From: Burkholderiales bacterium Ga0077547
GTDB lineage: Bacteria; Pseudomonadota; Gammaproteobacteria; Burkholderiales; Burkholderiaceae_C
Assembly (NCBI GenBank): GCA_001464195.1
Contig: LNEY01000009.1
Location: forward strand, 1 to 49,638
Direction of reading: 5' to 3'
DNA: 49,638 bases
Below, in pieces: positions 39,625 to 49,638 of the stretch. Position numbers and translations under genes: made by a program. The stretch's first letter is position 1, and each line of letters starts with the position of its first letter. The notes under the pieces were generated by a model. It had not been told where the DNA came from and searched no databases. It saw nothing but the letters and a program-made list of their open reading frames with translations.

Positions 39625-40376
39625 TCAATGCAGCCCCGGATCCGACTCGATCGCGTCGAACAGCGCAAAACCGCTCATGCTCGACTTGGCGCGGTACATC
39701 GCGGCGTCGGCGCTGTTGATCAGCCCGGCTTCATCGCGGCCGTCATCGGGAAACACCGCGATGCCGATGCTGGGTTTGACGATCAGTTCAAGGTCCCCGA
39801 CGGGGATGGGTTGCGCAATGCAGTTCAGCATCAGCCCGGCCATGCGCTCGACGTTGGCGCGGTCGCCTGCGACAGCCGATCGTCGAACAGCAGACGGTTG
39901 GGCAGGCCGGTCGTGGCGTCGTGCAGCGAGCGTCGGGTCGCTTCCCGCTCCTTGTCCTGCGAGACCTCCAGTTCGGCCTCGACGTCGGCCAGTGCGGTTT
40001 GAGCGTGCGCCAATGCGATCTCGGTCCGCCGCAGGTCATCGATGCCGTCGGAGAGGATCTCTGTCACCAGGTGGAGATCGTCAGCGCAGGCCTGCACCGT
40101 GCTCTCGACGGCCTCGCCCGTCTTCAGGGCCTTGTGCGCTGACAAGGTCGTCGCTCCCTCGGCGATCTTCTTTTTCACCGCGTTGTTGGCGGCAGACAGA
40201 TCCTCGGCACAGCCCTCCACCTTGGCCTTGACGTCTTGACTCTGCTCCAGCGCCTGTTCCAGCGAGGGGGCGGGCCTGTCGGCGGGGATCGGATCGTCTG
40301 GGGTCAACTCGTTCTCCAGAGGCGGGGTCAGGTGTATCCAGGCGCGTGAAGTTCGCGCAGGGGATTCGCGCTTCAT
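39625..40376 (-). pseudogene. GGDEF (diguanylate cyclase) gene with catalytic core deleted
   Basis: The N-terminal part reads as a coiled-coil sensor region (SLEQALEQSQDVKAKVEGCA, LHLVTEILSDGIDDLRRTEI) leading into HDATTGLPNRLLFDDRLSQA, the start of a GGDEF domain. The next bases are in another frame and resume at DRANVERMAGLMLNCIAQP, PSIGIAVFPDDG and SADAAMYRAKSS, the end of the domain. The intervening ~75 residues, including the GG(D/E)EF motif itself, are missing, and the frame shifts at about 39860. It cannot make cyclic di-GMP. Translation may begin at TTG 40307 (GGAG upstream) or ATG 40376. Deletion or assembly collapse are both possible. Confidence 0.82.
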
Positions 40377-40462
40377 TCTCGCGCAGCGTCACTGTGGTGA
40401 GGGCGCATGCCAGTCAGCGCTGCCGTTTCATGGGAAGACAGCCGCCTGCGGTACCCTCCAGC

Positions 40463-41674
40463 ATGAACGACACACCCGCCACCTCAGAGCCCAAGACATC
40501 GCTGGGCAGCCTGCACGACCTGGCGGAAGCGATCGGGCCTGAGCCTGTCGCCGAGCCCGAGCGTGAGCGCGTGCTGCTGCACATGCCGGTCGATGTGCGC
40601 AGCCTGTCGCTCGCCGTGCTGGCCGGCCTGGCGGTGCTGTACACGCTGCAGTGGGCCAGCGTGGTGCTGATCCCGTTGATGCTGGGGGTGACGGTCAGCT
40701 ATGCGCTCAGCCCGCTGGTCGATCGACTCGAACGCGCGCGGCTGCCACGTGCGGCTGCGGCAGGGCTGCTGCTGCTGTCCATCATGGGCGGCATCGGCTC
40801 GACGGTGTATTCGCTGAGCGACGATGCCTCCGCGTTGATCGAGTCGCTGCCGGAGGTGGCTCAGAAGATCCGCCAGACGGTGCGCGCCAGCCAGAGCCCC
40901 TCGGAGTCGACCATGGACAAGATGCAGAAAGCCGCGACCCAGCTGGAACAGGCGGCTCAGGATGGCGGTCTGTCGGGCGCGACCACCTCGCGCGGCATCA
41001 CCCGGGTGCGCGTCGAACGGCCGCAGTTCGACATCAAGGACTACCTCTGGACCGGCACGCTGGGCCTCGCTGCATTGCTCGGGCAGGCGACGATGGTGCT
41101 GTTCATCAGCTTCTTCCTGATGGCTTCGGGCAACACCTTCCGCCGCAAGCTGGTGAAGATCGTCGGCCCCACCTTTGCGCGCCGCAAGATCACGGTGCAG
41201 GCGCTCGACGAAATCACCGCCCAGGTTCAACGCTACCTGCTGGTCCAGGTAGCGGTGAGCCTGGGCGTCGGGCTCGCGACCTGGCTCGCCTTCCTGGCGA
41301 TCGGCGTTGAGCATGCGGCGGTGTGGGGTGTGGTGGCCTTTGTGCTGAATTTCGTGCCCTACATCGGCTCGATCGCCATCACCGCGGCCTCGGCCATGGT
41401 CGGTTTCGTGCAGTTCGGCAGTGTCGACATGGCCTTGTTGGTGGCCGGTGTGTCGCTGCTGATCCACACCGTGTCGGGCCACCTGATCACGCCCTGGCTG
41501 ACCAGCCGCACCTGTCAGATGAATGCGGTGGCGGTGTTCGTGGGTGTGCTGGCGTTCGGTTGGCTGTGGGGCATCTGGGGGCTGCTGCTGGGCACGCCGA
41601 TGCTGATGATGGTCAAGACGGTTTGTGACCGCGTGGACGATCTGAAGCCGATCGGCGAACTGCTCGGAACCTGA
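40463..41674 (+). CDS. AI-2E/PerM family transporter
   Basis: This 403-aa integral membrane protein of the AI-2E (DUF20/PerM) family has about eight helices. Landmarks include LIPLMLGVTVSYALSPLVDR, the amphipathic SLPEVAQKIRQTVRASQ segment, VLFISFFLMASGNTFRRKLV, FVLNFVPYIGSI and the C-terminal FGWLWGIWGLLLGTPMLMMV. Members export autoinducer-2, ions or small solutes; the substrate here is unknown. It is divergent from the GGDEF remnant (86-bp gap) and convergent with the glycine-zipper gene. Confidence 0.9.
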   Translation: MNDTPATSEPKTSLGSLHDLAEAIGPEPVAEPERERVLLHMPVDVRSLSLAVLAGLAVLYTLQWASVVLIPLMLGVTVSYALSPLVDRLERARLPRAAAAGLLLLSIMGGIGSTVYSLSDDASALIESLPEVAQKIRQTVRASQSPSESTMDKMQKAATQLEQAAQDGGLSGATTSRGITRVRVERPQFDIKDYLWTGTLGLAALLGQATMVLFISFFLMASGNTFRRKLVKIVGPTFARRKITVQALDEITAQVQRYLLVQVAVSLGVGLATWLAFLAIGVEHAAVWGVVAFVLNFVPYIGSIAITAASAMVGFVQFGSVDMALLVAGVSLLIHTVSGHLITPWLTSRTCQMNAVAVFVGVLAFGWLWGIWGLLLGTPMLMMVKTVCDRVDDLKPIGELLGT

Positions 41675-41688
41675 CTGCCGGCTCACGA

Positions 41689-41717
41689 GCGACCCTCTGC
41701 GTTGCGCAAGGGGTCGC
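41689..41717 (+). terminator. Hairpin between convergent AI-2E and glycine-zipper genes
   Basis: GCGACCC (41689-41695) and GGGTCGC (41711-41717) form a perfect stem enclosing an inner GCG/GCG-type pair, 15 nt after the transporter stop. It is probably a bidirectional terminator; no T-run. Confidence 0.5.
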
Positions 41718-41727
41718 CCTCACGGCC

Positions 41728-42429
41728 TCAGGTGTTGCTGCCCGCCGGTGACGAGGTGCGCAGGGTGTTCGATCCATCGCGCCGGGTGTCGTCGGACAGA
41801 CGCAGCGTGTCGCCGTCGACCACCACCGCGCTGCCCACAGACATCGCCTGAGCGCGTCGGAACGAGCGCGTGCTGCCGTCGTCCATGCGAACCGTGACGT
41901 CGTAGGCGGTTTCAGTGCGCACCCGCTTTTCGACCTCATTGCCGGCAAAGCCGCCGCCGATCGCGCCCAGCACCGTCATCGCCGTCTTGCCGTTGCCGCC
42001 ACCGATCTGGTTGCCCAGCAGGCCGCCCGCGACGCCACCGGCGACCACACCGATGCCGCTGCCCTGGCCCTTCTGCTGCACCGCATTGACCGACTCCACC
42101 ACACCGCAGCTTGCGCAGGCCACGGTGCGGGTCGTCCCACCGGGCGCCTGCGCACGGGTGTTGCCACCGCTGGAGGTCGCGGGGCGAGCGGGCTGCCTTG
42201 GCAGCGTGGTAGTGCTGGCGGTCTTGGCCGCCGGCACCTCGGCCATGGGCGTGCCCAGCGAGGATGTGGCCGGGTCGGGTGGTGCAGACGAATCGCCCGA
42301 TTGCATGACCAGGGCACCGGCCAGTGCGGCCGTCACCAGGCCCAGCGTGCCGAAGCCGATCCAGACCGCACGCGGAATCGCCGAGTGGGCAGGCGTGATG
42401 GCAGCAGCTTGAGGATTTGTGGGGTTCAT
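41728..42429 (-). CDS. Glycine-zipper 2TM domain protein
   Basis: This 233-aa exported or membrane-anchored protein has an N-terminal TM helix (VWIGFGTLGLVTAALAGALV, about 22-41), a Ser/Thr/Pro-rich linker, a pair of Cys (ACASCGVVESV), then a glycine zipper (GIGVVAGGVAGGLLGNQIGG, GAIGGGFAGNEVEKR) and a C-terminal beta domain (YDVTVRMDDGSTRSF). This layout is common in Burkholderiales envelope proteins. The start at 42429 follows AGGAAA by 7 nt. Function is not established. Confidence 0.85.
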   Translation of the reverse strand: MNPTNPQAAAITPAHSAIPRAVWIGFGTLGLVTAALAGALVMQSGDSSAPPDPATSSLGTPMAEVPAAKTASTTTLPRQPARPATSSGGNTRAQAPGGTTRTVACASCGVVESVNAVQQKGQGSGIGVVAGGVAGGLLGNQIGGGNGKTAMTVLGAIGGGFAGNEVEKRVRTETAYDVTVRMDDGSTRSFRRAQAMSVGSAVVVDGDTLRLSDDTRRDGSNTLRTSSPAGSNT

Positions 42430-42449
42430 TGGGTTTCCTGTCATGGGGA

Positions 42450-43040
42450 TCAGGCAGCGACTGGGGTGACCGCCACCAGGTGTTCGGTCAGGAACCAGGC
42501 CTGCAGCTCATTGGTGCGCAGCACATTGCTGACCAGCAAGTCGTTGGTGCCGGAGTCGCCGGTGTCGGCCACGATCTCGGCGTTCTTGCGGGCTGCGATG
42601 ATGATCATCTCGTGCGCCTCGGCCAGCCGCGACAACTGCACCACCGCTGGCTCGCGACCGCGTGGTGGGCGCGGGATGCGCGTGATTTCGGCCACGTCGG
42701 CAGCCATCGCCAGCGTCACACCGCCCAACACCTGGATGCGTTCGGCCACCAGATCGACCAGCTCGGCCTGCGCTTCGTAGTGCTTGTCGAACAGCAGGTG
42801 CAATTGATCGAAGGTGGGGCCGACCACCTGCCAATGGTGCTTCTTGTACAGATCGCGCAAGGTCATGGTGTCAGCCAGGGTCTGGTTCAACAGCGCGACG
42901 CTCTTGGTGCACACCGATTCGGACAGTCCGTTCGGCAGCTTGACGATGGTGCCGTACGCCTGTGTGACGACGCCTTGCTGGTTCAAGTTCGGGGCCGCGC
43001 TGTCAGGTGCGCTGCGTGACTCGGGGTGTGACTTGGACAT
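42450..43040 (-). CDS. dps: Dps-family ferritin-like DNA protection protein
   Basis: This 196-aa protein of the Dps family forms dodecamers that oxidise and store iron and can coat DNA under starvation or oxidative stress. The ferroxidase signature is clear: LYKKHHWQVVGPTFDQLHLL then DKHYEAQAELVDLVAERI (about residues 64-102). The N-terminal ~40 residues are polar and unstructured, as in DNA-binding Dps forms. AGGAG lies 8 nt before the ATG. It is the last protein gene before the CRISPR array, 174 bp from the first repeat, but is not a cas gene. Confidence 0.93.
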   Translation of the reverse strand: MSKSHPESRSAPDSAAPNLNQQGVVTQAYGTIVKLPNGLSESVCTKSVALLNQTLADTMTLRDLYKKHHWQVVGPTFDQLHLLFDKHYEAQAELVDLVAERIQVLGGVTLAMAADVAEITRIPRPPRGREPAVVQLSRLAEAHEMIIIAARKNAEIVADTGDSGTNDLLVSNVLRTNELQAWFLTEHLVAVTPVAA

Positions 43041-43214
43041 GGAGGGCTCCTGAAAAGTGTGGCGTCAGTGTGCGTGGCAGCAGCGTGCACCCGGCATCGG
43101 AGGCCGCCGCGATGCACGATCGGTGTAGTCCTACAGCCGCTGGAACATGTCAGAGAAGCCTCGCTGCCGTTGCTTGAGGCCTGCTGCGAGCGATATTCCG
43201 ACCAAGCCAAGGAA
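43041..43214. other. Gap between dps and the CRISPR array
   Basis: These 174 bp hold the dps upstream region. They are not AT-rich and show no CRISPR leader features or partial repeat. I see nothing else to assign here. Confidence 0.6.
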
Positions 43215-46200
43215 GTTTCAATCCACGCGCGCCTCGTGAGAAGCGCGCGACCTGTTCACGCGCGATCAACGCCGCACGCTCGAAAAGTTTCAATCCACGC
43301 GCGCCTCGTGAGAAGCGCGCGACCCTAGAGCGTGCGTCGTGATGGTGGCAACTAAGGTTTCAATCCACGCGCGCCTCGTGAGAAGCGCGCGACCGCCGTG
43401 GTGGTGTCGCTCAGTTCCTCGGCGAGAAGTTTCAATCCACGCGCGCCTCGTGAGAAGCGCGCGACTTCGCTTCTTCTTCAGATCCTGCGCCAGCTTCTTG
43501 TTTCAATCCACGCGCGCCTCGTGAGAAGCGCGCGACCACCCACGCACCGAGTAAACCGGCGCGGAGCCTGTTTCAATCCACGCGCGCCTCGTGAGAAGCG
43601 CGCGACGTCACACGCAGACTTTGCAGGTTCCCATTGATGGTTTCAATCCACGCGCGCCTCGTGAGAAGCGCGCGACCATCGCACATCGCGGTGCCAGGGA
43701 GACGACGATGTTTCAATCCACGCGCGCCTCGTGAGAAGCGCGCGACTCCAGCCGCCCGTAAGCCAGCCGATGGCTTTGGCGTTTCAATCCACGCGCGCCT
43801 CGTGAGAAGCGCGCGACCTTCCAGTTGTCCCATAGGTGCCTCCATAGGAAAAGTTTCAATCCACGCGCGCCTCGTGAGAAGCGCGCGACGGCGCAGGACG
43901 CGAGAGACAACCTGCGGGAAACAGTTTCAATCCACGCGCGCCTCGTGAGAAGCGCGCGACAGCAGGCCCACTGATCGCTGGATGTGTTCGTGTTGTTTCA
44001 ATCCACGCGCGCCTCGTGAGAAGCGCGCGACGTGTTGAAGGCAATGGCAAACCCGAGCACGCTTGTTTCAATCCACGCGCGCCTCGTGAGAAGCGCGCGA
44101 CCGGGATTCGTTGGCAGAGGGGCGCCGACGGCTATGTTTCAATCCACGCGCGCCTCGTGAGAAGCGCGCGACGATCACCAACCTCGACAGCATCCTTGAT
44201 CGACTGTTTCAATCCACGCGCGCCTCGTGAGAAGCGCGCGACGGGCCGGTATCAGCTCATCAAGCCGACATGGTTGTTTCAATCCACGCGCGCCTCGTGA
44301 GAAGCGCGCGACTCCTGGTCGCCCGTGGTGCCCACGTCGCGTGACTGTTTCAATCCACGCGCGCCTCGTGAGAAGCGCGCGACCAGATGGGCGAGCTGTA
44401 CCCGTAGGGGTCGAGGAGTTTCAATCCACGCGCGCCTCGTGAGAAGCGCGCGACCTTGATGCCGTTCGCGGCCACATCCATCAGGCTGTTTCAATCCACG
44501 CGCGCCTCGTGAGAAGCGCGCGACGACGATGGTTTATCAGCTTTTCGATAAGCTCAACGGGTTTCAATCCACGCGCGCCTCGTGAGAAGCGCGCGACGCA
44601 TGATGGGTGCCTTTGGGGTTTTGCTTGGTATGTTTCAATCCACGCGCGCCTCGTGAGAAGCGCGCGACCTCATGAGCGTATGTCACCGCGCCTTGAACGT
44701 GGTTTCAATCCACGCGCGCCTCGTGAGAAGCGCGCGACGTAGTGCGGCCTTGGCTTGGAATGGGGTGACGGAGTTTCAATCCACGCGCGCCTCGTGAGAA
44801 GCGCGCGACCTGCGGCGGGCGCTGCCGCCTCTGCTGCGAATGGTTTCAATCCACGCGCGCCTCGTGAGAAGCGCGCGACGTTGGCGCTGATCGAAGCTAG
44901 GGCCGCATTGATGTTTCAATCCACGCGCGCCTCGTGAGAAGCGCGCGACGGCAACCAGTTGCAGGGTGTCTCACGCATCTGGCTGTTTCAATCCACGCGC
45001 GCCTCGTGAGAAGCGCGCGACTGTCGGCCGCCAGTTCCTGCAGGGCGCCCTCGTTGTTTCAATCCACGCGCGCCTCGTGAGAAGCGCGCGACTGGCCCCA
45101 TCACCACAGGAGCCGAAGACATGAGTGTTTCAATCCACGCGCGCCTCGTGAGAAGCGCGCGACGAACTTACCGGCTACCGGCAGCACCGCCGCCAGTTGT
45201 TTCAATCCACGCGCGCCTCGTGAGAAGCGCGCGACGCGAGAGTGCGAGTGGCACCAGCGCCAAAGAGAGTTTCAATTCACGCGCGCCTCGTGAGAAGCGC
45301 GCGACGCACCGGCTGCTCGCTCATGCGGCCCTTTTGCAGGTTTCAATCCACGCGCGCCTCGTGAGAAGCGCGCGACGCAGCAGCTCCTGGATGTTGCCCA
45401 GCTCGTTGCCGTTTCAATCCACGCGCGCCTCGTGAGAAGCGCGCGACCTGGGGCGTCAGCTATGACGCGCTGCTGGATCTGTTTCAATCCACGCGCGCCT
45501 CGTGAGAAGCGCGCGACATCGGCGAATTGTTCCCGGCGGAAATATTGAGAGTTTCAATCCACGCGCGCCTCGTGAGAAGCGCGCGACCGGAAAGTACACG
45601 CGGCCCACCATCCAACCATTGTTTCAATCCACGCGCGCCTCGTGAGAAGCGCGCGACTATGGAAGCGCACGGTGCGCTCCCGAATCTGGGAGTTTCAATC
45701 CACGCGCGCCTCGTGAGAAGCGCGCGACTCACTTCCCGCGCCAGCGTATGCGGTGCCGGATTGTTTCAATCCACGCGCGCCTCGTGAGAAGCGCGCGACG
45801 GCAGCCGTACTGATCAAGCCCACCGCCATGGCTGTTTCAATCCACGCGCGCCTCGTGAGAAGCGCGCGACGGCAAGCTCTGCGGCTGCGTGGCGGGCATC
45901 GTTGTTTCAATCCACGCGCGCCTCGTGAGAAGCGCGCGACCAGCCAGCGAGTAATCGTCGGCCGATGCAATCTCGTTTCAATCCACGCGCGCCTCGTGAG
46001 AAGCGCGCGACCCGCATGTCCAAACGCGGCCACGCGCTCAGATCGTTTCAATCCACGCGCGCCTCGTGAGAAGCGCGCGACCCCCGATCTCGGAGACGAC
46101 CAAGGCCGACGAGTCGTTTCAATCCACGCGCGCCTCGTGAGAAGCGCGCGACCTGTTTGCCGCCTGAGAGAACCCCATGCCATCACTGTTTCAATCCACG

Positions 46201-49200
46201 CGCGCCTCGTGAGAAGCGCGCGACCGAGGGGTGTGGTTTGACCAGATGCACCAGTGCCAGTTTCAATCCACGCGCGCCTCGTGAGAAGCGCGCGACCCGC
46301 GGGCGTCGCGCTCGAGCAGTCTTTGAATTTGTTTCAATCCACGCGCGCCTCGTGAGAAGCGCGCGACGATTGGCCCTTGCCGTCGATCAATTGGCCGGTG
46401 CTGTTTCAATCCACGCGCGCCTCGTGAGAAGCGCGCGACTGCTGGACAACGATGGCGTGCTGGTGTTCAAGTGGTTTCAATCCACGCGCGCCTCGTGAGA
46501 AGCGCGCGACTCGCCCCGGCTATGGCCGCCGAGATCATGTACATGTTTCAATCCACGCGCGCCTCGTGAGAAGCGCGCGACAGCAACCCGGCCTGCAACA
46601 GCGCGGCCTTGGCTTGTTTCAATCCACGCGCGCCTCGTGAGAAGCGCGCGACGCTTGCCGCCTCACCAGCCATGACCGAAGCCGAAGTTTCAATCCACGC
46701 GCGCCTCGTGAGAAGCGCGCGACGCTCCGCCCTATCCGCGCCAGCCGCACCACAACGCGTTTCAATCCACGCGCGCCTCGTGAGAAGCGCGCGACATGAT
46801 CTTGCCAACGTACTTGCCGGTTTCATTGATGTTTCAATCCACGCGCGCCTCGTGAGAAGCGCGCGACGACACCTTCTCAACGTATCGGTCTAGGGCTTCG
46901 GAGTTTCAATCCACGCGCGCCTCGTGAGAAGCGCGCGACAGCACCGCGAACTACGGCGCGCATGTGTTTGAAGGTTTCAATCCACGCGCGCCTCGTGAGA
47001 AGCGCGCGACAGCCGCGCCCGAGAACGCCGCGAAGCCGCCCGGATGTTTCAATCCACGCGCGCCTCGTGAGAAGCGCGCGACGACGCGACGTGGTAATTG
47101 CTGCGCCCCGTAAGCTGTTTCAATCCACGCGCGCCTCGTGAGAAGCGCGCGACCAGCACGGCAGGCGCCTCTTGCGGCGCCGACGACAGTTTCAATCCAC
47201 GCGCGCCTCGTGAGAAGCGCGCGACCAGGTAGGCCACGAGCCACGCCAGTATTCCGAGGTTTCAATCCACGCGCGCCTCGTGAGAAGCGCGCGACATGTC
47301 AAGAAAATGGTCGATGACAACACCGAAGAGTTTCAATCCACGCGCGCCTCGTGAGAAGCGCGCGACTTTGCTGCGCTTATCCGCGCTAGGGGCAACTGAT
47401 GTTTCAATCCACGCGCGCCTCGTGAGAAGCGCGCGACTGTAAACGCCTGTTGAGACGAACGTGGCAACGCGGTTTCAATCCACGCGCGCCTCGTGAGAAG
47501 CGCGCGACAGGCACTTGTTGACCGCTGGGACACGCCGAACTGGTTTCAATCCACGCGCGCCTCGTGAGAAGCGCGCGACGTGCGCCGATGGTGATGTCGG
47601 CGTTGTGGCTGGTGTTTCAATCCACGCGCGCCTCGTGAGAAGCGCGCGACGTGCGGCCATCAGTCGCCCCGCGAGCTGGTGAAGCGTTTCAATCCACGCG
47701 CGCCTCGTGAGAAGCGCGCGACACACATCGAAGCGGTGGATGGGCGCCGAGGCGATGTTTCAATCCACGCGCGCCTCGTGAGAAGCGCGCGACGTGACCT
47801 TGTGGGCCACCTTGTCCACGAACGAGAAAGTTTCAATCCACGCGCGCCTCGTGAGAAGCGCGCGACGCTTTGATGGTCAGCCAAGCCTGACGATCAACGA
47901 GTTTCAATCCACGCGCGCCTCGTGAGAAGCGCGCGACGGTCGCGCACCCGGCGCAGGCCGCGCGAAGGGTCGTTTCAATCCACGCGCGCCTCGTGAGAAG
48001 CGCGCGACCGTACAAACAACGCTCACAACCCACGCCAACAGAAGTTTCAATCCACGCGCGCCTCGTGAGAAGCGCGCGACCGGCCTGGCCATTGGCGCCG
48101 GTGCCGCCCTGCTGGTTTCAATCCACGCGCGCCTCGTGAGAAGCGCGCGACGGGGTGTCATGAGATTCATGCCGCCCGGTCGCCTGTTTCAATCCACGCG
48201 CGCCTCGTGAGAAGCGCGCGACCCCGCCCACACACTGACACTGACCCACCAACGATGTTTCAATCCACGCGCGCCTCGTGAGAAGCGCGCGACTGAGGCC
48301 ACAGAACAAACGCAAGCGGAGTGGGAGGTTTCAATCCACGCGCGCCTCGTGAGAAGCGCGCGACACACCATCGAAAGCATGTTGCCGCAGTTGATGGTGT
48401 TTCAATCCACGCGCGCCTCGTGAGAAGCGCGCGACTGCTTTCGTCGACGGTGCGCAGCGTTGTAGGCGATGTTTCAATCCACGCGCGCCTCGTGAGAAGC
48501 GCGCGACTGCCTACGACTGGTACAACGACACGCCTTACGAAGTTTCAATCCACGCGCGCCTCGTGAGAAGCGCGCGACTCGTCAGGTCGCCGCCCCGATC
48601 CTCGTCATTCGAGTTTCAATCCACGCGCGCCTCGTGAGAAGCGCGCGACCGGCAAACACCGACGACTACGCGGAGGCCACGAGGTTTCAATCCACGCGCG
48701 CCTCGTGAGAAGCGCGCGACCGGCGATCGGCAATGCGTTGTTCGCCCCCACGCAGAGTTTCAATCCACGCGCGCCTCGTGAGAAGCGCGCGACGGCCGAG
48801 CACAGCCTGCTGGTGTGTGAAATCGCTGTTTCAATCCACGCGCGCCTCGTGAGAAGCGCGCGACTCTTCGGCCGCGTGGTCGACGGCATCGACAACCTGT
48901 TTCAATCCACGCGCGCCTCGTGAGAAGCGCGCGACTGCAACCACTCACCATAGGTGCCACCAGCAGGCAGTTTCAATCCACGCGCGCCTCGTGAGAAGCG
49001 CGCGACGATCCCGTTGATCGTCGGCACGCGATCCACCAAAGTTTCAATCCACGCGCGCCTCGTGAGAAGCGCGCGACAGGTAAGCCGTTGCCGATGGATC
49101 GCGCCCAACTTGTTTCAATCCACGCGCGCCTCGTGAGAAGCGCGCGACCGTGCTGTGGTTTTGCCTTGCTCGATTTACCGACGTTTCAATCCACGCGCGC

Positions 49201-49638
49201 CTCGTGAGAAGCGCGCGACGTTAGGCCAGAGAAAGCGCGTGGCTTCGACATTGTTTCAATCCACGCGCGCCTCGTGAGAAGCGCGCGACCGTCGTCGCCA
49301 GCCCGGAGCCGACCGACAGGAGGTTTCAATCCACGCGCGCCTCGTGAGAAGCGCGCGACGACTGCGCGGCGTGCTGTTCCGCACCCATCGCTGTGTTTCA
49401 ATCCACGCGCGCCTCGTGAGAAGCGCGCGACCTGCATCGTGTGCTTTGCCAACACCGGCAAGGAAGTTTCAATCCACGCGCGCCTCGTGAGAAGCGCGCG
49501 ACGTGATGACCGGACACGCGCATTGCGGCGCATCGCTGTTTCAATCCACGCGCGCCTCGTGAGAAGCGCGCGACTGGCGGGGTTCGCCATGATCGTCTCG
49601 ACCGCAGTGTTTCAATCCACGCGCGCCTCGTGAGAAGC
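43215..49638 (-). CRISPR. Large CRISPR array, 90 complete repeats plus one cut by the window edge
   Basis: Repeats of 37 nt run from GTTTCAATCCACGCGCG to the end GAAGCGCGCGAC on the plus strand. The first is 43215-43251, the next begin at 43287, 43357 and 43429, and the last starts at 49609 and is cut. Counting every start gives 91 repeats and 90 spacers of about 33-36 nt. In crRNA sense (minus strand) the repeat begins GTCGCGCGC, has a 7-bp CGCGCGC/GCGCGCG stem and ends TGGATTGAAAC, so the expected 8-nt 5' handle is ATTGAAAC. That end is typical of subtype I-C and several type III repeats; 37 nt is long for I-C. Polarity puts the leader beyond the right edge. No cas gene is visible. Confidence 0.99.
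45269..45305 (-). repeat. Variant CRISPR repeat (single substitution)
   Basis: Repeat 30 reads GTTTCAATTCACG instead of GTTTCAATCCACG (C to T at repeat position 9). In crRNA sense this is the base just before the ATTGAAAC handle, so the handle is kept. It is the only deviation I found in the array. Confidence 0.9.

Noticed and set aside
43041..43214. CRISPR leader on the left of the array
   Set aside because: Not AT-rich, and repeat polarity (ATTGAAAC at the 3' end on the minus strand) places the leader on the right.
43215..49638. Many open frames across the array giving repeated peptides such as FNPRAPREKRAT and HARLVRSAR
   Set aside because: The repeat has no stop in several frames, so these are translations of CRISPR repeats and not genes.

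Overview
The window is high-GC DNA from a betaproteobacterium, most likely a member of the Burkholderiales near the Leptothrix/Rubrivivax/Sphaerotilaceae group. The evidence is the order metK / lpxL-lpxL-dapF-DUF484-xerC, an S-adenosylhomocysteine (SAH) riboswitch in front of ahcY, a patatin phospholipase beside 3-hydroxybutyrate dehydrogenase, and a PEP-CTERM protein. This placement is inference from gene content and order.

Layout. 1-5400: the SAM cycle (ahcY with riboswitch, metK with a structured leader), a YbaL-type antiporter, a YjdF-like membrane protein and a PEP-CTERM protein. 5584-13301: a rightward housekeeping run: two lipid A acyltransferases, dapF (frameshifted here), DUF484, xerC, rlmI and glmS. 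13356-19662: a secreted protein, then a rightward cluster of ECF-like sigma factor, unknown 179-aa protein, TPR-CHAT caspase-like protease and S8 protease lipoprotein. 19772-22338: OsmB, a small membrane protein, a universal stress protein, XdhC and SlyX. 22325-27563: a leftward signalling operon of an HD-GYP response regulator and a 1379-aa multi-PAS hybrid histidine kinase, ending in slyX. 27739-34218: patatin phospholipase, 3-hydroxybutyrate dehydrogenase, a DCC-COQ7 fusion, an alpha/beta hydrolase and an esterase-Baeyer-Villiger monooxygenase fusion. 34412-43040: a membrane-anchored receiver protein, a five-gene PhnD/C/E/E-type (phosphonate or selenate) ABC operon with a nitroreductase, a GGDEF gene that has lost its catalytic core, an AI-2E/PerM exporter, a glycine-zipper protein and Dps.

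43215 to the window end is one uninterrupted CRISPR array: 90 complete 37-nt repeats plus a cut 91st, with 90 spacers of about 33-36 nt. Only one repeat variant was seen. By repeat polarity the crRNA strand is minus, so the leader, and perhaps the cas genes, should lie beyond the right edge. No cas gene is in the window.

Most notable: the sigma/unknown/TPR-CHAT/S8 cluster as a candidate regulated proteolysis system; RNA leaders at metK and at the PhnD-like gene that appear to hide their Shine-Dalgarno sequences; two enzyme fusions; a LOV-like PAS domain that keeps the photoactive Cys but lacks the usual Gln; and two genes damaged by short internal deletions (dapF and the GGDEF gene), which may be real or assembly errors. 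No tRNA or rRNA gene and no insertion sequence was recognised.
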